Assembly: GCF_016617615.1 (NCBI RefSeq)
Contig: NZ_JAACYA010000001.1
Coordinates: 682,001 to 746,000 of the forward strand
Source: Persephonella atlantica
Lineage (GTDB): Bacteria > Aquificota > Aquificia > Aquificales > Hydrogenothermaceae
DNA length: 64,000 nt
Direction of reading: 5' to 3'
Part shown: positions 54,470-63,993 of the stretch, piece by piece
Position numbering within the stretch: the first letter of the stretch is position 1
How the letters are laid out: every line of letters starts with the position of its first letter
Notes under the pieces: generated by a model
Databases searched by the model: none
What the model was told of the DNA's origin: nothing
The model's input: only the letters and a program-made list of their open reading frames with translations
Translations under genes and position numbers: made by a program

Positions 54470-55837
54470 CTACTCCCCACTACTGAAATACTTACCGTAT
54501 CTATATCTAAATTCTCTGAACGTTAGTCCTAATATGTCAGCAGCTTTCGTTTTATTTCCTTCAGATACTTCCAGTGCCTTTTCTATAAGGGCTCTCTCTA
54601 TATTTGAAAGCACTTTTTTTAGCTCTATACCTTCATCTGGAAATATCTTTACTGTAAACTTCTCTTCCGGATCATCTATATATATGGAGTTCATATTTGT
54701 TGAGCTAACAAATGGGATATTAAGTTCTTCTCCCTCTGACAGTATAACAGCTTTCTCAAGAATGTTTTTTAACTCTCTGATATTCCCTTTAAAATCGTAA
54801 TGCATAAGGTAATTCAGAAATTCCGGTGAGATTTTTTTAATGTCTTTTTTATATTTGTTCTTTAGCTGTTTTAAAATGCTTTCTACAAGCAATGGAATAT
54901 CTTCCCTCCTTTCTTTCAGGGAAGGCATTTTTATCGTAATGGTGGAAAGCCTGTAATACAAATCTTCTCTAAAACTTCCTTCATTTATCTCCTCTTCTAA
55001 ATTCCTGTTTGTTGCAGATATTATCCTGACATCAACATCTATCTCCTTAACGCTCCCAAGAGGTCTTATCTTTCTGGTTTCTATAAATCTCAGCAGTTTT
55101 GCCTGTAAAGAAATAGGCATCTCCCCAATTTCATCAAGAAACAGAGTTCCTCCGTTTGCCTCTTCTATAAGTCCTTTCTTGTCTGATGTTGCTCCTGTAA
55201 ATGCTCCCTTTCTGTAGCCAAATAGCTCTGACTCAAGCAGTTCTTCTGGTAGAGATGCACAGTTTATAGCAACAAAAGGCCTGTCTGCTCTGTTGCTCAG
55301 TTTGTGTATTGTCTTTGCCACAATTTCTTTACCTGTTCCGCTCTCTCCAACAATGAGAACATTAATATCGTACGGTGCTATTTTTTCAACAGTTTCCTTC
55401 ACTATCTTTATAGCAGGAGATTTACCTATCAGTTCCTCAAACTTTTCATCTTTCTGTTCAGACAGTTTCTTTTCTAACTCTAACTTATTTTTTACATTTC
55501 TTATCAATAGTCTCAGCTCGTTCAGTTCAAATGGCTTTGATATGTAGTCATAGGCTCCCAACTTTATTGCCTCTACAGCTGTATCAGAAGACGCAAATGC
55601 TGTGATAATCACAACTTCTGTTTTTGGGTTTCTCTCTTTCATCTTTTTCAGAACATCTATACCAGAACAACCGGGAAGTCTTAGATCAACAAATGCGAGG
55701 TCATAATAGTTTTCCTCTATGAGATTGAAGGCAGAAGAACAATCTGATGCTTTTGATACAGTAAAACCAAACTCCTCAAGAAGTATCTCCATTATTTCCT
55801 GTATATTTTTTTCATCATCTACTACTATTGCTTTCAT
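54470..55837 (-). CDS. Sigma-54-dependent response regulator (PilR/NtrC type)
   Basis: The 455-residue regulator has a receiver domain with Asp51 as phospho-acceptor and Asp7/Asp8, a AAA+ domain with Walker A GESGTGKE near 166, the sigma-54 contact GAFTGA near 219, the Walker B GGTLFLDEIGEM, and a C-terminal Fis-type HTH ending FREFRYRYGKYF. It is the partner of the adjacent kinase (23-base overlap). The kinase looks like PilS, so this may be PilR controlling pilus genes, but NtrC-type roles are not excluded. I see no -24/-12 site in the intergenic gap upstream of pilM. Confidence 0.9.
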   Translation of the reverse strand: MKAIVVDDEKNIQEIMEILLEEFGFTVSKASDCSSAFNLIEENYYDLAFVDLRLPGCSGIDVLKKMKERNPKTEVVIITAFASSDTAVEAIKLGAYDYISKPFELNELRLLIRNVKNKLELEKKLSEQKDEKFEELIGKSPAIKIVKETVEKIAPYDINVLIVGESGTGKEIVAKTIHKLSNRADRPFVAINCASLPEELLESELFGYRKGAFTGATSDKKGLIEEANGGTLFLDEIGEMPISLQAKLLRFIETRKIRPLGSVKEIDVDVRIISATNRNLEEEINEGSFREDLYYRLSTITIKMPSLKERREDIPLLVESILKQLKNKYKKDIKKISPEFLNYLMHYDFKGNIRELKNILEKAVILSEGEELNIPFVSSTNMNSIYIDDPEEKFTVKIFPDEGIELKKVLSNIERALIEKALEVSEGNKTKAADILGLTFREFRYRYGKYFSSGE

Positions 55838-56987
55838 TTTCCCTCCCTACAGGAAAGATAAGAACAAACTTTGAACCCCCAAGCTCACTATCTTCAACAA
55901 ATATACTTCCTCCATTTTCCATAACAACTTTTTTGGCTATTGCAAGACCCAAACCTGTCCCACCTTCACTCTTTGTGAAAAATGGGTCGAATATCTTTTC
56001 CTTATCTTCATCTTTAATCCCGGGACCATCGTCTTCCACCTCAATAAATAACTTTTCGCTTGTTCCATAAACATTTATCACAACGGAGTTTTCTGCCCAT
56101 CTGACAGCATTCTTCAAAACATTTGAAACAGCAGACTCAAATCCTTTCTCATCTATAAAGATGTATGGACTTCCCACAACATTGAGTTTTACAATTCCTT
56201 TTTTATCATACAGATTCACTATTCTGTTTAACATATCTTTCACATTTATTTTTATTTTCTCTGCTTCCCTTGGTCTGGACAGGAGAAGAAAATCAGATAA
56301 AAGTCTGTTCAGCCTTGTTGATTCTTCTTTTATCATATTTATCAGCTTTGGATTGATATTCCCCTCAGACAAAAGGTCCGCCGCCGCCTTTATAGAAGAA
56401 AGAGGATTTCTTATCTCATGGGCAAGTTCTGCACTCATTCTGTAAAGTTTCTTGTACAGCTGACTTTCCCTTTTTTCCTCTTCTAACTTTTTGATGTATC
56501 TCTGCTGTTTTTCCATCTCTTTTTTAAGTTTTATTCCTGCAGTTGTAATAACAATAAATGCAAAGCTATTCAGGACAAAATTAAGATAACCTGTCTGTTG
56601 ATACTCATTGTAAAATGTAAATATGAGGAGATACTCTATTATTGTGATAATGGAAACTGTATAGGCATAAACTGATCTGAAGCTAAATCCAGAAAAAAAC
56701 AGTGGAAACAGGTAGAGTATAGAAAAGTATTTCAGACGGCTAAAATCTGTAAATATAAAGCCAGATATAAATGTTACATCAAGGATTGTATCAAAAATTG
56801 TTGTTCTGCTGATAAATATAGTTAGAAAACTGATTCCTGTATAGATAAAAAGTATAAATGCTGAAACAATCTGGGATGAATTTCTTATTCCTTCCGTCCC
56901 TGCAAACACACTGAATGTTACAAGAAGAGCAAAAGAAAATAAAAATCTAAATATCTTATAGTTAGAAAAAGTATGCTCTAACTGCAC
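55815..56987 (-). CDS. PilS-like six-helix sensor histidine kinase
   Basis: A 390-residue kinase with about six transmembrane helices in the first 155 residues (for example 15-30, 41-60, 66-80, 88-100, 106-125, 137-152), a coiled linker (about 155-183), then an H-box with His190 in SAELAHEIRNPLSSIK, and a HATPase domain with GTGLGLAIAKKVV. A six-helix sensor and NtrC-type partner are the PilS/PilR layout; no PAS domain is seen. It is followed by its regulator with a 23-base overlap and begins 12 bp after rpoZ. Confidence 0.9.
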   Translation of the reverse strand: MQLEHTFSNYKIFRFLFSFALLVTFSVFAGTEGIRNSSQIVSAFILFIYTGISFLTIFISRTTIFDTILDVTFISGFIFTDFSRLKYFSILYLFPLFFSGFSFRSVYAYTVSIITIIEYLLIFTFYNEYQQTGYLNFVLNSFAFIVITTAGIKLKKEMEKQQRYIKKLEEEKRESQLYKKLYRMSAELAHEIRNPLSSIKAAADLLSEGNINPKLINMIKEESTRLNRLLSDFLLLSRPREAEKIKINVKDMLNRIVNLYDKKGIVKLNVVGSPYIFIDEKGFESAVSNVLKNAVRWAENSVVINVYGTSEKLFIEVEDDGPGIKDEDKEKIFDPFFTKSEGGTGLGLAIAKKVVMENGGSIFVEDSELGGSKFVLIFPVGRENESNSSR

Positions 56988-56999
56988 ATAATATACCTG

Positions 57000-57215
57000 C
57001 TAATCAGATTTTCTCATTATTACAGCTCTACCCTTTGCAATTTCATCAATAGCTATAACTGTTTTCTTCAGTGGAATACCCTCTTCTGTTACATAACTCT
57101 CTGCACCTGTTTCATAAAGTTCCTTTGCAAGTTTTGCTGCAGCATGAACAAGCTCATATCTATTGTTAACTCTTTTTAATGCCTGTTCAATTAATGGTCT
57201 CTTACTCAAAAGCAT
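57000..57215 (-). CDS. rpoZ: RNA polymerase omega subunit
   Basis: The 71-residue omega subunit: SKRPLIEQALKRVNNRYELVHAAAKLAKEL and the later IDEIAKGRAVI correspond to the family's N-terminal helix and GRA motif. It helps assembly of the polymerase beta' subunit. It sits in the same run as gmk, as in many bacteria, although a VanZ-like gene separates the two here. Confidence 0.9.
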   Translation of the reverse strand: MLLSKRPLIEQALKRVNNRYELVHAAAKLAKELYETGAESYVTEEGIPLKKTVIAIDEIAKGRAVIMRKSD

Positions 57216-57249
57216 ACCTCCAGTTGATTTTTCCAGATAGTATAATATA

Positions 57250-57594
57250 TCACTCTTCGTTTTTCAGTTCCATATATGTCAGCTTCAACACAAAATAGAT
57301 GAACAATCCTGAAGTTATCCCCAGGATGTCAGCAGTTACGTCTCCGAACTCAGCAGACCTGTATGGAAGAAAATACTGAACAAACTCAATAAAGACACTC
57401 AGAAAAAGAGAATAAAAGAAGTTTCCCCAGTAAGACGTTTTATAGGCCTCTTTAAATAAAATGGAAAATACAAAAAACTCAACAAAATGGTTTATTTTAT
57501 CGGATGTTGGCAGCTCTACACCTAACGGTGCAAAGGAAAATAAAAGCATAAACACCAGATAAACCCAGAATACTGTTTTAATCATTCCACTCAT
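57250..57594 (-). CDS. VanZ-like membrane protein
   Basis: A 114-residue membrane protein with about four hydrophobic helices (7-25, 38-50, 60-75, 88-105) and the VanZ-type signatures DKINHFVEFFVFSILF and FGDVTADILGITSGLF. Resistance function is not implied by the name; most VanZ-like proteins are uncharacterised. It overlaps gmk by 17 bases, suggesting translational coupling. Confidence 0.85.
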   Translation of the reverse strand: MSGMIKTVFWVYLVFMLLFSFAPLGVELPTSDKINHFVEFFVFSILFKEAYKTSYWGNFFYSLFLSVFIEFVQYFLPYRSAEFGDVTADILGITSGLFIYFVLKLTYMELKNEE

Positions 57595-58207
57595 CTTTTA
57601 ATAATCTCTTTAGCTTTTCATCTTTTATTAATTTTAGAGAAAATCTTTCTGTTTTGTGTCTATGTGAAATTATAATACATTTTACATCATTCTTTGCCTT
57701 TTCTAAGACATCATTAACTACAACATAATCATACCTTTTATACTGTGGTATCTCTTTTTTTGCTGTCTCTATCCTTTTTTTTATCTCTTCAGGACTGTCT
57801 CCTCTATTTTCCATCCTTTTTATTAGTTCATCCAGTGAGGGAGGAAGAAGAAAAATAGAAACCACATCACTTTTTTTCGATTTTATCTGGAGCATACCCT
57901 GAACATCAATAACGAGGAGAAGGTCAAAACCTTTTGATAGCTCCTTTTCTACCTCTTCTTTAGGAGTTCCGTAGTAATTTCCATGAACAACAGCGTACTC
58001 TAAGAATTTTCCTTCTTCTATCCTTTTTTTAAACTCATCTTCTGTAAGAAAGTAGTAATCAACTCCATCCTTTTCTCCAGTCCTTGGTTTCCTCGTAGTA
58101 CATGTTATGACTCTTTTGAGATTTGGAATTTCCTTTATGAGAAGGTTTGCAATAGTAGTCTTGCCCCCTCCAGCAGGAGAGGACAGTATAAAAAGTTCCC
58201 CTTTCAT
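57578..58207 (-). CDS. gmk: Guanylate kinase
   Basis: The 209-residue enzyme phosphorylates GMP to GDP. Walker A is SSPAGGGKTT (9-18), followed by the GMP site TCTTRKPRTGEKDGVDYYFL and the conserved HGNYYGTPKEEVEK and DVQGMLQIK blocks. The ATG directly abuts the nuoN stop with no gap, so gmk is the distal gene of the nuo transcript. Confidence 0.95.
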   Translation of the reverse strand: MKGELFILSSPAGGGKTTIANLLIKEIPNLKRVITCTTRKPRTGEKDGVDYYFLTEDEFKKRIEEGKFLEYAVVHGNYYGTPKEEVEKELSKGFDLLLVIDVQGMLQIKSKKSDVVSIFLLPPSLDELIKRMENRGDSPEEIKKRIETAKKEIPQYKRYDYVVVNDVLEKAKNDVKCIIISHRHKTERFSLKLIKDEKLKRLLKDEWND

Positions 58208-59677
58208 TTATCTCCCAACACCTGCGATGAGAAGGGAGCTAAGTATCTGTGATATGTCCCAGAAAACAGTTGGATATATACCTAATATGAGTATAAATAC
58301 TGCCATAAACGCCAGTGTAAACGCTTCCCCGACAGATAGTTCAACCTTAGCTTTACTTTTTGGCTCATGCATATACATGTATATCACAACCCTTAAGTAA
58401 TAACCTGCAGATACTATACTCATAACTACAAGGACAACAGCAAGCCACCATATGTCAGAATTAATAAGGGCAATAAACACACCAAGCTTTCCAAAGAAAC
58501 CTACCGTTGGCGGAATACCGAGCATAGAGAACATAAATATCAGCATAAACAGAGCAAGAACTGGACTTCTCTTTGCAAGACCTCTGAAATCATTGATGTT
58601 GTTATTCCAGCCGTGCTGTCTTTCCATTGCAGATAGGAAAATAAAACCTCCTAAGCCCATAAATATATAAACGAGGGAGTAAAAAATCAAAGCTGTAAAT
58701 GCAGCTCCTGTAGGTGCTGCCATGGCAGCCAGTATATAACCTGAATGGGCAATAGAGGAGTAGGCAAGCATTCTCTTAACATTTTCCTGCCTTAAAGCCA
58801 CAAAATTACCAAAAATCATAGAAGCTGCCGCAAGAAGTGCCCATCCTGTATTCCACACTTCGTATGCAAATGGGAATGCCTCCACCATAACTCTCAGTAT
58901 TACGGCAAATACAGATATCTTGGCTGCAACAGCCATAAAAGCTGTTATAGGAGTTGGAGCTCCCTGATATGAGTCAGGCGTCCAGAAATGGAACGGAACA
59001 GAGGATGCTTTTAAAGCAAGACCTATTATCAAAATAACAATACCTGCAACAGCCCCAACATCAAGATTGTCAGAGTTTATTGTATTAGCTATTGTTGCAA
59101 AATCAAAGGAACCTGTCCTTCCGTATACAAGGGCTATACCGTAGCTTATTACTGCTGTTCCTGTTCCTCCAAGTATCAGATACTTAAATGCTCCTTCCTT
59201 TGAGAGATAGTCCTTTTTAAACATTCCAGCAAGTATGTATATAGAAATAGAGGCAAGCTCTATTCCCATATAGAATGTTATAAGATTCGGAGCAGAAACC
59301 ATCATCATCATGCCAAGAAGAGAGAAAAGAATAAGGTAGTAATACTCACCATAGTATGTATTCTTTGCCTCTAAATAAGGACGGAGGACAATAACAACAA
59401 AGAATGTTGAAAGTATCAGGAAAAATTTAAATGTGAGAGAAAAAGAATCAACGATGTACAGGCCATAGAAAGTTATATCTCCCTGCTCCATAGTAAGTGT
59501 TGGTATTGCTGCTAAAAACAGTCCAACAGCCGTAACAACAGTAATGGCAAATCTCGCCCTGGTCAGCAGCTCTATAGCAAACACCAGAAAGGCTGTAATC
59601 AGAATAATAATCTCTGGAACAAGAACTTTAAAGTTAGGAACTCCTAAACCTGCAACAATCTCCTGTAGTACAGACAT
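58208..59677 (-). CDS. nuoN: NADH-quinone oxidoreductase subunit N
   Basis: The 489-residue antiporter-like membrane subunit of complex I, with about 14 helices. Conserved points include the [14 protein letters not shown] segment near 137-150 (with the Glu of helix 5), the [25 protein letters not shown] stretch near 222-246 and the Lys-rich [19 protein letters not shown] near 301-320. It is the last nuo gene here and abuts gmk. Confidence 0.95.
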   Translation of the reverse strand: MSVLQEIVAGLGVPNFKVLVPEIIILITAFLVFAIELLTRARFAITVVTAVGLFLAAIPTLTMEQGDITFYGLYIVDSFSLTFKFFLILSTFFVVIVLRPYLEAKNTYYGEYYYLILFSLLGMMMMVSAPNLITFYMGIELASISIYILAGMFKKDYLSKEGAFKYLILGGTGTAVISYGIALVYGRTGSFDFATIANTINSDNLDVGAVAGIVILIIGLALKASSVPFHFWTPDSYQGAPTPITAFMAVAAKISVFAVILRVMVEAFPFAYEVWNTGWALLAAASMIFGNFVALRQENVKRMLAYSSIAHSGYILAAMAAPTGAAFTALIFYSLVYIFMGLGGFIFLSAMERQHGWNNNINDFRGLAKRSPVLALFMLIFMFSMLGIPPTVGFFGKLGVFIALINSDIWWLAVVLVVMSIVSAGYYLRVVIYMYMHEPKSKAKVELSVGEAFTLAFMAVFILILGIYPTVFWDISQILSSLLIAGVGR

Positions 59678-59680
59678 CCC

Positions 59681-61189
59681 TTAGCCTCCTATGAACTTAG
59701 AAAGAATAGCTGCTGAAGTTGTTTCTATAAGTCTAATCCACCATGCAGGATACAGTCCTATTACAAACATAAGAATAACCAGTGGCAGGAAAGAAAGCAG
59801 CTCAGCTGTATTCATATCCCTCAGTTTTTCCCATCTTTCTATCTTGCTTTCGGACAGTTCACTTTCTTTAAACATAGCCTTATGATAAAGCCACAGTGTA
59901 TAACCTGCTCCCACTATAAGACTAACACCAGCAAGTACTGCAGTTATTATACTTACCTTAAATGTTCCAAGGAGAGAGAGAAACTCTCCAACAAATCCTG
60001 ATAGACCTGGCAGTCCTGCAGAAGCCATAGCAGAAATCATAAACAACGTTGCAAAAACCGGCATAAATCGTGCAAGACCTCCAAGGTCTTTTATCTCATA
60101 TGAATGAACTCTCTCATATATATAACCTGCAGCAAGGAATAAAGCAGCCGAAGTAAACCCGTGGGATATCATCGTGATAATAGCACCGTTCATACCTTCC
60201 ATATTAAGGGCAAATGTTCCAATGGTAACAAATCCCATATGTGAAACAGAAGAGTAAGCAATAAGCCTTTTTATATGTGTCTGAGCAAGGGCCATCATTG
60301 CTGTATATATTATTGCTATAACACCAAGGGCAAACATTACAGGAACAAAATATTTTGATGCCTCAGGAAACCAAGGAAGAGAAAATCTGACAAAACCGTA
60401 TGTTCCCATCTTGAGAAGAACAGCAGCAAGTATTACTGAACCAGCTGTTGGTGCCTGAACGTGAGCAGCTGGAAGCCATGTATGGAAAGGCCACATTGGA
60501 ACCTTGATGGCAAAGCCCAATGCTAAAAGCAGAAAGAATATGACTTCTAACTTAAATGGAAGACCAAGATTCATAAGATCAAAATAGCTTGTTGACAGTA
60601 CTCCCCTTTCCATGAACTGGTATATGTACATACCAACAACACCGATAAGTAGGAAAAGAGAGCCGAAGAATGTATAAATAAAGAACTTCGTAGCAGCATA
60701 AATCCTTTCAGCATATCCCCATATACCAATAATCAGGAACATCGGAATAAGCATTGCTTCCCAGAATATGTAAAACCAGACCAGATCCCAGGAAACAAAA
60801 ACTCCAATACATGCAGCTTCAAGAACAAGAAATGCGATAAAGTACTCTTTTATTCTTTTCTGTATGTTTGTACTCCATACAAAAGCAACAACGAAACACA
60901 GTGCAGTAAGCCATACCATTGTAAGACTGAGAGCATCAACTCCCACTTCATAACTTACTCCAAGATAAGGTATCCAGCTATATTTCTCATAAAACTGGAT
61001 AGCATAACTTGAGTAGTCGTAAGCAAAAAGCATATATGTAGAAATTACGAATACAATAACAGAAGCTATTATGCTCAGAGGCTTTGCATGTCTCTCTGGC
61101 AGGAAAAACAGCACTCCAGCGAACAGCAAAGGAATGATTATAGAAACTGTAATAACAGGAAAGGTAGCATTCACAAACTCTACTGTCAT
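59681..61189 (-). CDS. nuoM: NADH-quinone oxidoreductase subunit M
   Basis: The 502-residue antiporter-like subunit of complex I. It has the FYIFWEAMLIPMFLIIGIWG block with the helix-5 Glu, KVPMWPFHTWLPAAHVQAPTAGSV, and TAMMALAQTHIKRLIAYSSVSHMGFV with the conserved Lys. It lies between nuoL (12 bp away) and nuoN (3 bp away). Confidence 0.95.
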   Translation of the reverse strand: MTVEFVNATFPVITVSIIIPLLFAGVLFFLPERHAKPLSIIASVIVFVISTYMLFAYDYSSYAIQFYEKYSWIPYLGVSYEVGVDALSLTMVWLTALCFVVAFVWSTNIQKRIKEYFIAFLVLEAACIGVFVSWDLVWFYIFWEAMLIPMFLIIGIWGYAERIYAATKFFIYTFFGSLFLLIGVVGMYIYQFMERGVLSTSYFDLMNLGLPFKLEVIFFLLLALGFAIKVPMWPFHTWLPAAHVQAPTAGSVILAAVLLKMGTYGFVRFSLPWFPEASKYFVPVMFALGVIAIIYTAMMALAQTHIKRLIAYSSVSHMGFVTIGTFALNMEGMNGAIITMISHGFTSAALFLAAGYIYERVHSYEIKDLGGLARFMPVFATLFMISAMASAGLPGLSGFVGEFLSLLGTFKVSIITAVLAGVSLIVGAGYTLWLYHKAMFKESELSESKIERWEKLRDMNTAELLSFLPLVILMFVIGLYPAWWIRLIETTSAAILSKFIGG

Positions 61190-61201
61190 TCTTTCAGCCC
61201 C

Positions 61202-63148
61202 CTACATAAAAAGTAAGAATATTCCAAGGAATATCAGAATTCCCAAACTCATCTGAGCTACATAACCACCAATTCTTCCAGACTGGAATAACCTCAGCCC
61301 ATCACCTGTAAGAAGGGATGTCTTTGCAGAACCATCAACAATTCCATCAATGATAATTTTGTCCCCAATAAACCACAGTATTTTTGAAAATCTGTAGTAA
61401 CCGTAAACAAACACTGCGTAGTAAATGAAATCAAAGTACCATCTGTTGTACAGAAGCAGATATAGAGGTCTGAATGTCTTTGCAATCTCCTTCGCATCCA
61501 CTTTTTTCAGCTGATAGATAACCCACGCAGTAAATATACCAAGAAGAGCAGTAATCAGCGATATAATTCCCAGTGGAGACGTCAGAGAATGGAGTAGAAA
61601 ATGCCATGCATCTTCAGCCATATGAACATGATGGGCTCTGCTTAATCCCTCTTCAACAAGCCTTTTCGCATCTTCAGAAAGGAAAGGCATATATTCTGGG
61701 CTCAGCGAAGGTTTAAGGAAGTTACCGAAAAACTCCTTAAAGAATCCCAAAACAACAGCACCTGAAGCAAGAACAACGAGGGGAACTGTCATAGAAGGAG
61801 GAGACTCATGAACATGTTTCTTCACATGAGGGTCAAGTCTATCTCCATTCTCAAATGCAAGGAAGTAAAGCCTGAATATGTAAAATGCGGTAAATAATGC
61901 ACCAACCCAGAGGAAGAACCATGCAAGTTTAGATATCTCATATGCTCCTTCAATTATTGGGTCTTTAGAGAAAAATCCCGCAAAAGGAGGTATTCCTGAA
62001 AGTGCCAGCGCTCCAACAAGGAACGTTATTGCGGTTATCGGCATGTACTTTCTGAGCTGTCCCATCTTTTGAACATTCAGTATATGGTGAATTCCAATCA
62101 ATACAGAACCAGCTGCAAGGAAAAGAAGAGCTTTAAAAACAGCATGGGAAGCAAGGTGGAACATTCCCTCACCAAAAAGACCCAATCCCTCTGCAGCAAA
62201 CATATACCCAAGCTGAGACATTGTAGAGTAAGCAATAATCCTCTTTATATCATTCTGAACAAGCCCCATTGTTGCAGCAATAAATGCAGATGCAACACCA
62301 ACAAAAAGAACAACATCAAGGGCAATGTCAGAAGCTGCAAAAACCGGCATAAGCCTTGATACCATATATACACCTGCTGCAACCATTGTGGCAGCATGAA
62401 TCAGTGCAGAAACAGGCGTTGGACCTTCCATAGCATTTGGAAGCCATATATGAAGCCCTATCTGAGCTGACTTTCCTACTGCACCACCAAACAGTAGCAG
62501 TGCAATGGCCGTAATCACCCAGTAGCTTGCTTCAGGAAGTTTGTTGAATATATCCAGATAATCCATTGTTCCAAAAGTAACAAATGCAAGAATAGCTCCT
62601 GTAAGGAACAGCCAGTCTCCAACTCTGTTTGTTATAAAAGACTCAAAAGCAGCATCAGTTGCTGAAGCTTTATGATGATAAAAGCCAATCAGCAGGTATG
62701 AAGCCAGACCAACACCTTCCCATCCAAAGAACAGCTGAATAAGGTTATCAGAGAGTGTAAGCATAAGCATCATAAAAACAAATAAGGAAAGATATGCAAA
62801 AAATCTTGGATAAGAAGGCTCACCTCTCATATACCCGGTTGCAAATATAAAGATAAAAGTGGATATAACAGTAACAACGCAGGTCATAAGAGCTGATAGG
62901 GGATCCCACAGAATACTGACAGATATCTGATAATCACCTACAGGCATCCATGTAAACAGTTTAAGGTTATGGTATCCACCTTCTGATGCTATCTGGATAA
63001 AGCCTATTACTGAAGCAACTGCTGAAATAGCAACGGCAACAACAGCTACAATACCAGAGAGAGGCTCTCTTAAAAACTTATATCCAAACAGTCCTATGAT
63101 TATGAATGCAATCAGAGGTGAAAAGGGTATGATCCATAAGTACTCCAT
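61202..63148 (-). CDS. nuoL: NADH-quinone oxidoreductase subunit L
   Basis: The 648-residue largest antiporter-like subunit of complex I. The N-terminal half has FFGWEGVGLASYLLIGFYHHK with the essential Glu and IGLHIWLPNAMEGPTPVSALIHAATMVAAGVY; TMGLVQNDIKRIIAYSTMSQLGYM carries the conserved Lys. The long lateral helix and C-terminal anchoring helix that distinguish NuoL are represented at the end (RFSKILWFIGDKIIIDGIVDG onwards). It lies 12 bp before nuoM and 12 bp after nuoK. Confidence 0.95.
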   Translation of the reverse strand: MEYLWIIPFSPLIAFIIIGLFGYKFLREPLSGIVAVVAVAISAVASVIGFIQIASEGGYHNLKLFTWMPVGDYQISVSILWDPLSALMTCVVTVISTFIFIFATGYMRGEPSYPRFFAYLSLFVFMMLMLTLSDNLIQLFFGWEGVGLASYLLIGFYHHKASATDAAFESFITNRVGDWLFLTGAILAFVTFGTMDYLDIFNKLPEASYWVITAIALLLFGGAVGKSAQIGLHIWLPNAMEGPTPVSALIHAATMVAAGVYMVSRLMPVFAASDIALDVVLFVGVASAFIAATMGLVQNDIKRIIAYSTMSQLGYMFAAEGLGLFGEGMFHLASHAVFKALLFLAAGSVLIGIHHILNVQKMGQLRKYMPITAITFLVGALALSGIPPFAGFFSKDPIIEGAYEISKLAWFFLWVGALFTAFYIFRLYFLAFENGDRLDPHVKKHVHESPPSMTVPLVVLASGAVVLGFFKEFFGNFLKPSLSPEYMPFLSEDAKRLVEEGLSRAHHVHMAEDAWHFLLHSLTSPLGIISLITALLGIFTAWVIYQLKKVDAKEIAKTFRPLYLLLYNRWYFDFIYYAVFVYGYYRFSKILWFIGDKIIIDGIVDGSAKTSLLTGDGLRLFQSGRIGGYVAQMSLGILIFLGIFLLFM

Positions 63149-63160
63149 CTTCCTCTCCTC

Positions 63161-63463
63161 TTAATGCTTTAGCTCTGTTAGAGTTTCTGTATCTACATCT
63201 CTGCGGAGTCTATAAATTGCCATAATAAGACCAAGTCCCACAGCTGCTTCAGCAGCAGCTATCGTTAGGATAAAGAACACAAACACCTGTCCACCAACAT
63301 CACCAAGTTTCATATCAAAAGCAACAAATGCAATGTTAACCGCATTGAGCATCAGCTCTGTTGATATAAGAAGAGCAATAATATTTCTCCTTATCGCAAC
63401 ACCTATAAGACCAAGAACCATTAACAAACCGCTGAGAGCAACATAATACTCGTAAGGAACCAT
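63161..63463 (-). CDS. nuoK: NADH-quinone oxidoreductase subunit K
   Basis: The 100-residue three-helix subunit of complex I: helix 1 (YYVALSGLLMVLGLIGVAI), helix 2 with the conserved Glu in LISTELMLNAVNIAFVAF and helix 3 (FVFFILTIAAAEAAVGLGLIMAIY) with a second Glu. Length is the usual 100. Its start overlaps the nuoJ stop by one base. Confidence 0.95.
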   Translation of the reverse strand: MVPYEYYVALSGLLMVLGLIGVAIRRNIIALLISTELMLNAVNIAFVAFDMKLGDVGGQVFVFFILTIAAAEAAVGLGLIMAIYRLRRDVDTETLTELKH

Positions 63464-63993
63464 CAGCTTTTAGCCTCCTCGTCTATTACATGTTCTTTTC
63501 TGCCAAGAATAATTGCACCAATCATCGCAACGAGAAGTATCAATGAAGCAACTTCAAATGGAAACAGATACTTTGTAAATAGCATTGTTGCTACAGCCTT
63601 TACATTACCTACTTCTTTAATCACATCCTGTGTAAATATTCCTGTATTTGATTTCCAGGCACCGTAAAGAGAAACAAACGCCAGTTCAATAAATATGAGA
63701 AAACCTACAGGAAGAGAAATAATCATGTATTTAGGCTCAAATGCCTTACCTTTAAACTCTGGAACAGTAGATATAACAAGGACATAAAATACAACAATAG
63801 CAACAGCATATATGAGTATCTGCAGAGCTCCAATAAGTTCAGCACCCATTGTAAAGAACAGACCTGAAACCATAATGAGCGTTGATATCAGAGATAGAAC
63901 CGCATATATGATGTTTCTAAAAAACACAACACCAAAAGCAGAAAGCACAGCAAGTGCTGAAAATACCCAGAAACCTGTTGAACTTAACTCCAT
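63463..63993 (-). CDS. nuoJ: NADH-quinone oxidoreductase subunit J
   Basis: The 176-residue membrane subunit of complex I with five helices (for example 9-24, 30-50, 53-75, 93-112, 140-162) and the conserved LIGALQILIYAVAIVVFYVL stretch, whose bulge helix takes part in proton transfer. The ATG is at 63991-63993; a TAG stop in the same frame lies immediately upstream and probably ends nuoI, but too few bases remain to confirm it. Confidence 0.93.
   Translation of the reverse strand: MELSSTGFWVFSALAVLSAFGVVFFRNIIYAVLSLISTLIMVSGLFFTMGAELIGALQILIYAVAIVVFYVLVISTVPEFKGKAFEPKYMIISLPVGFLIFIELAFVSLYGAWKSNTGIFTQDVIKEVGNVKAVATMLFTKYLFPFEVASLILLVAMIGAIILGRKEHVIDEEAKS

Noticed and set aside
57250-57594. 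Glycopeptide resistance role for the VanZ-like gene
   Set aside because: Only the VanZ fold pattern is present; there are no vanA/H/X genes and the gene is embedded in a housekeeping run.
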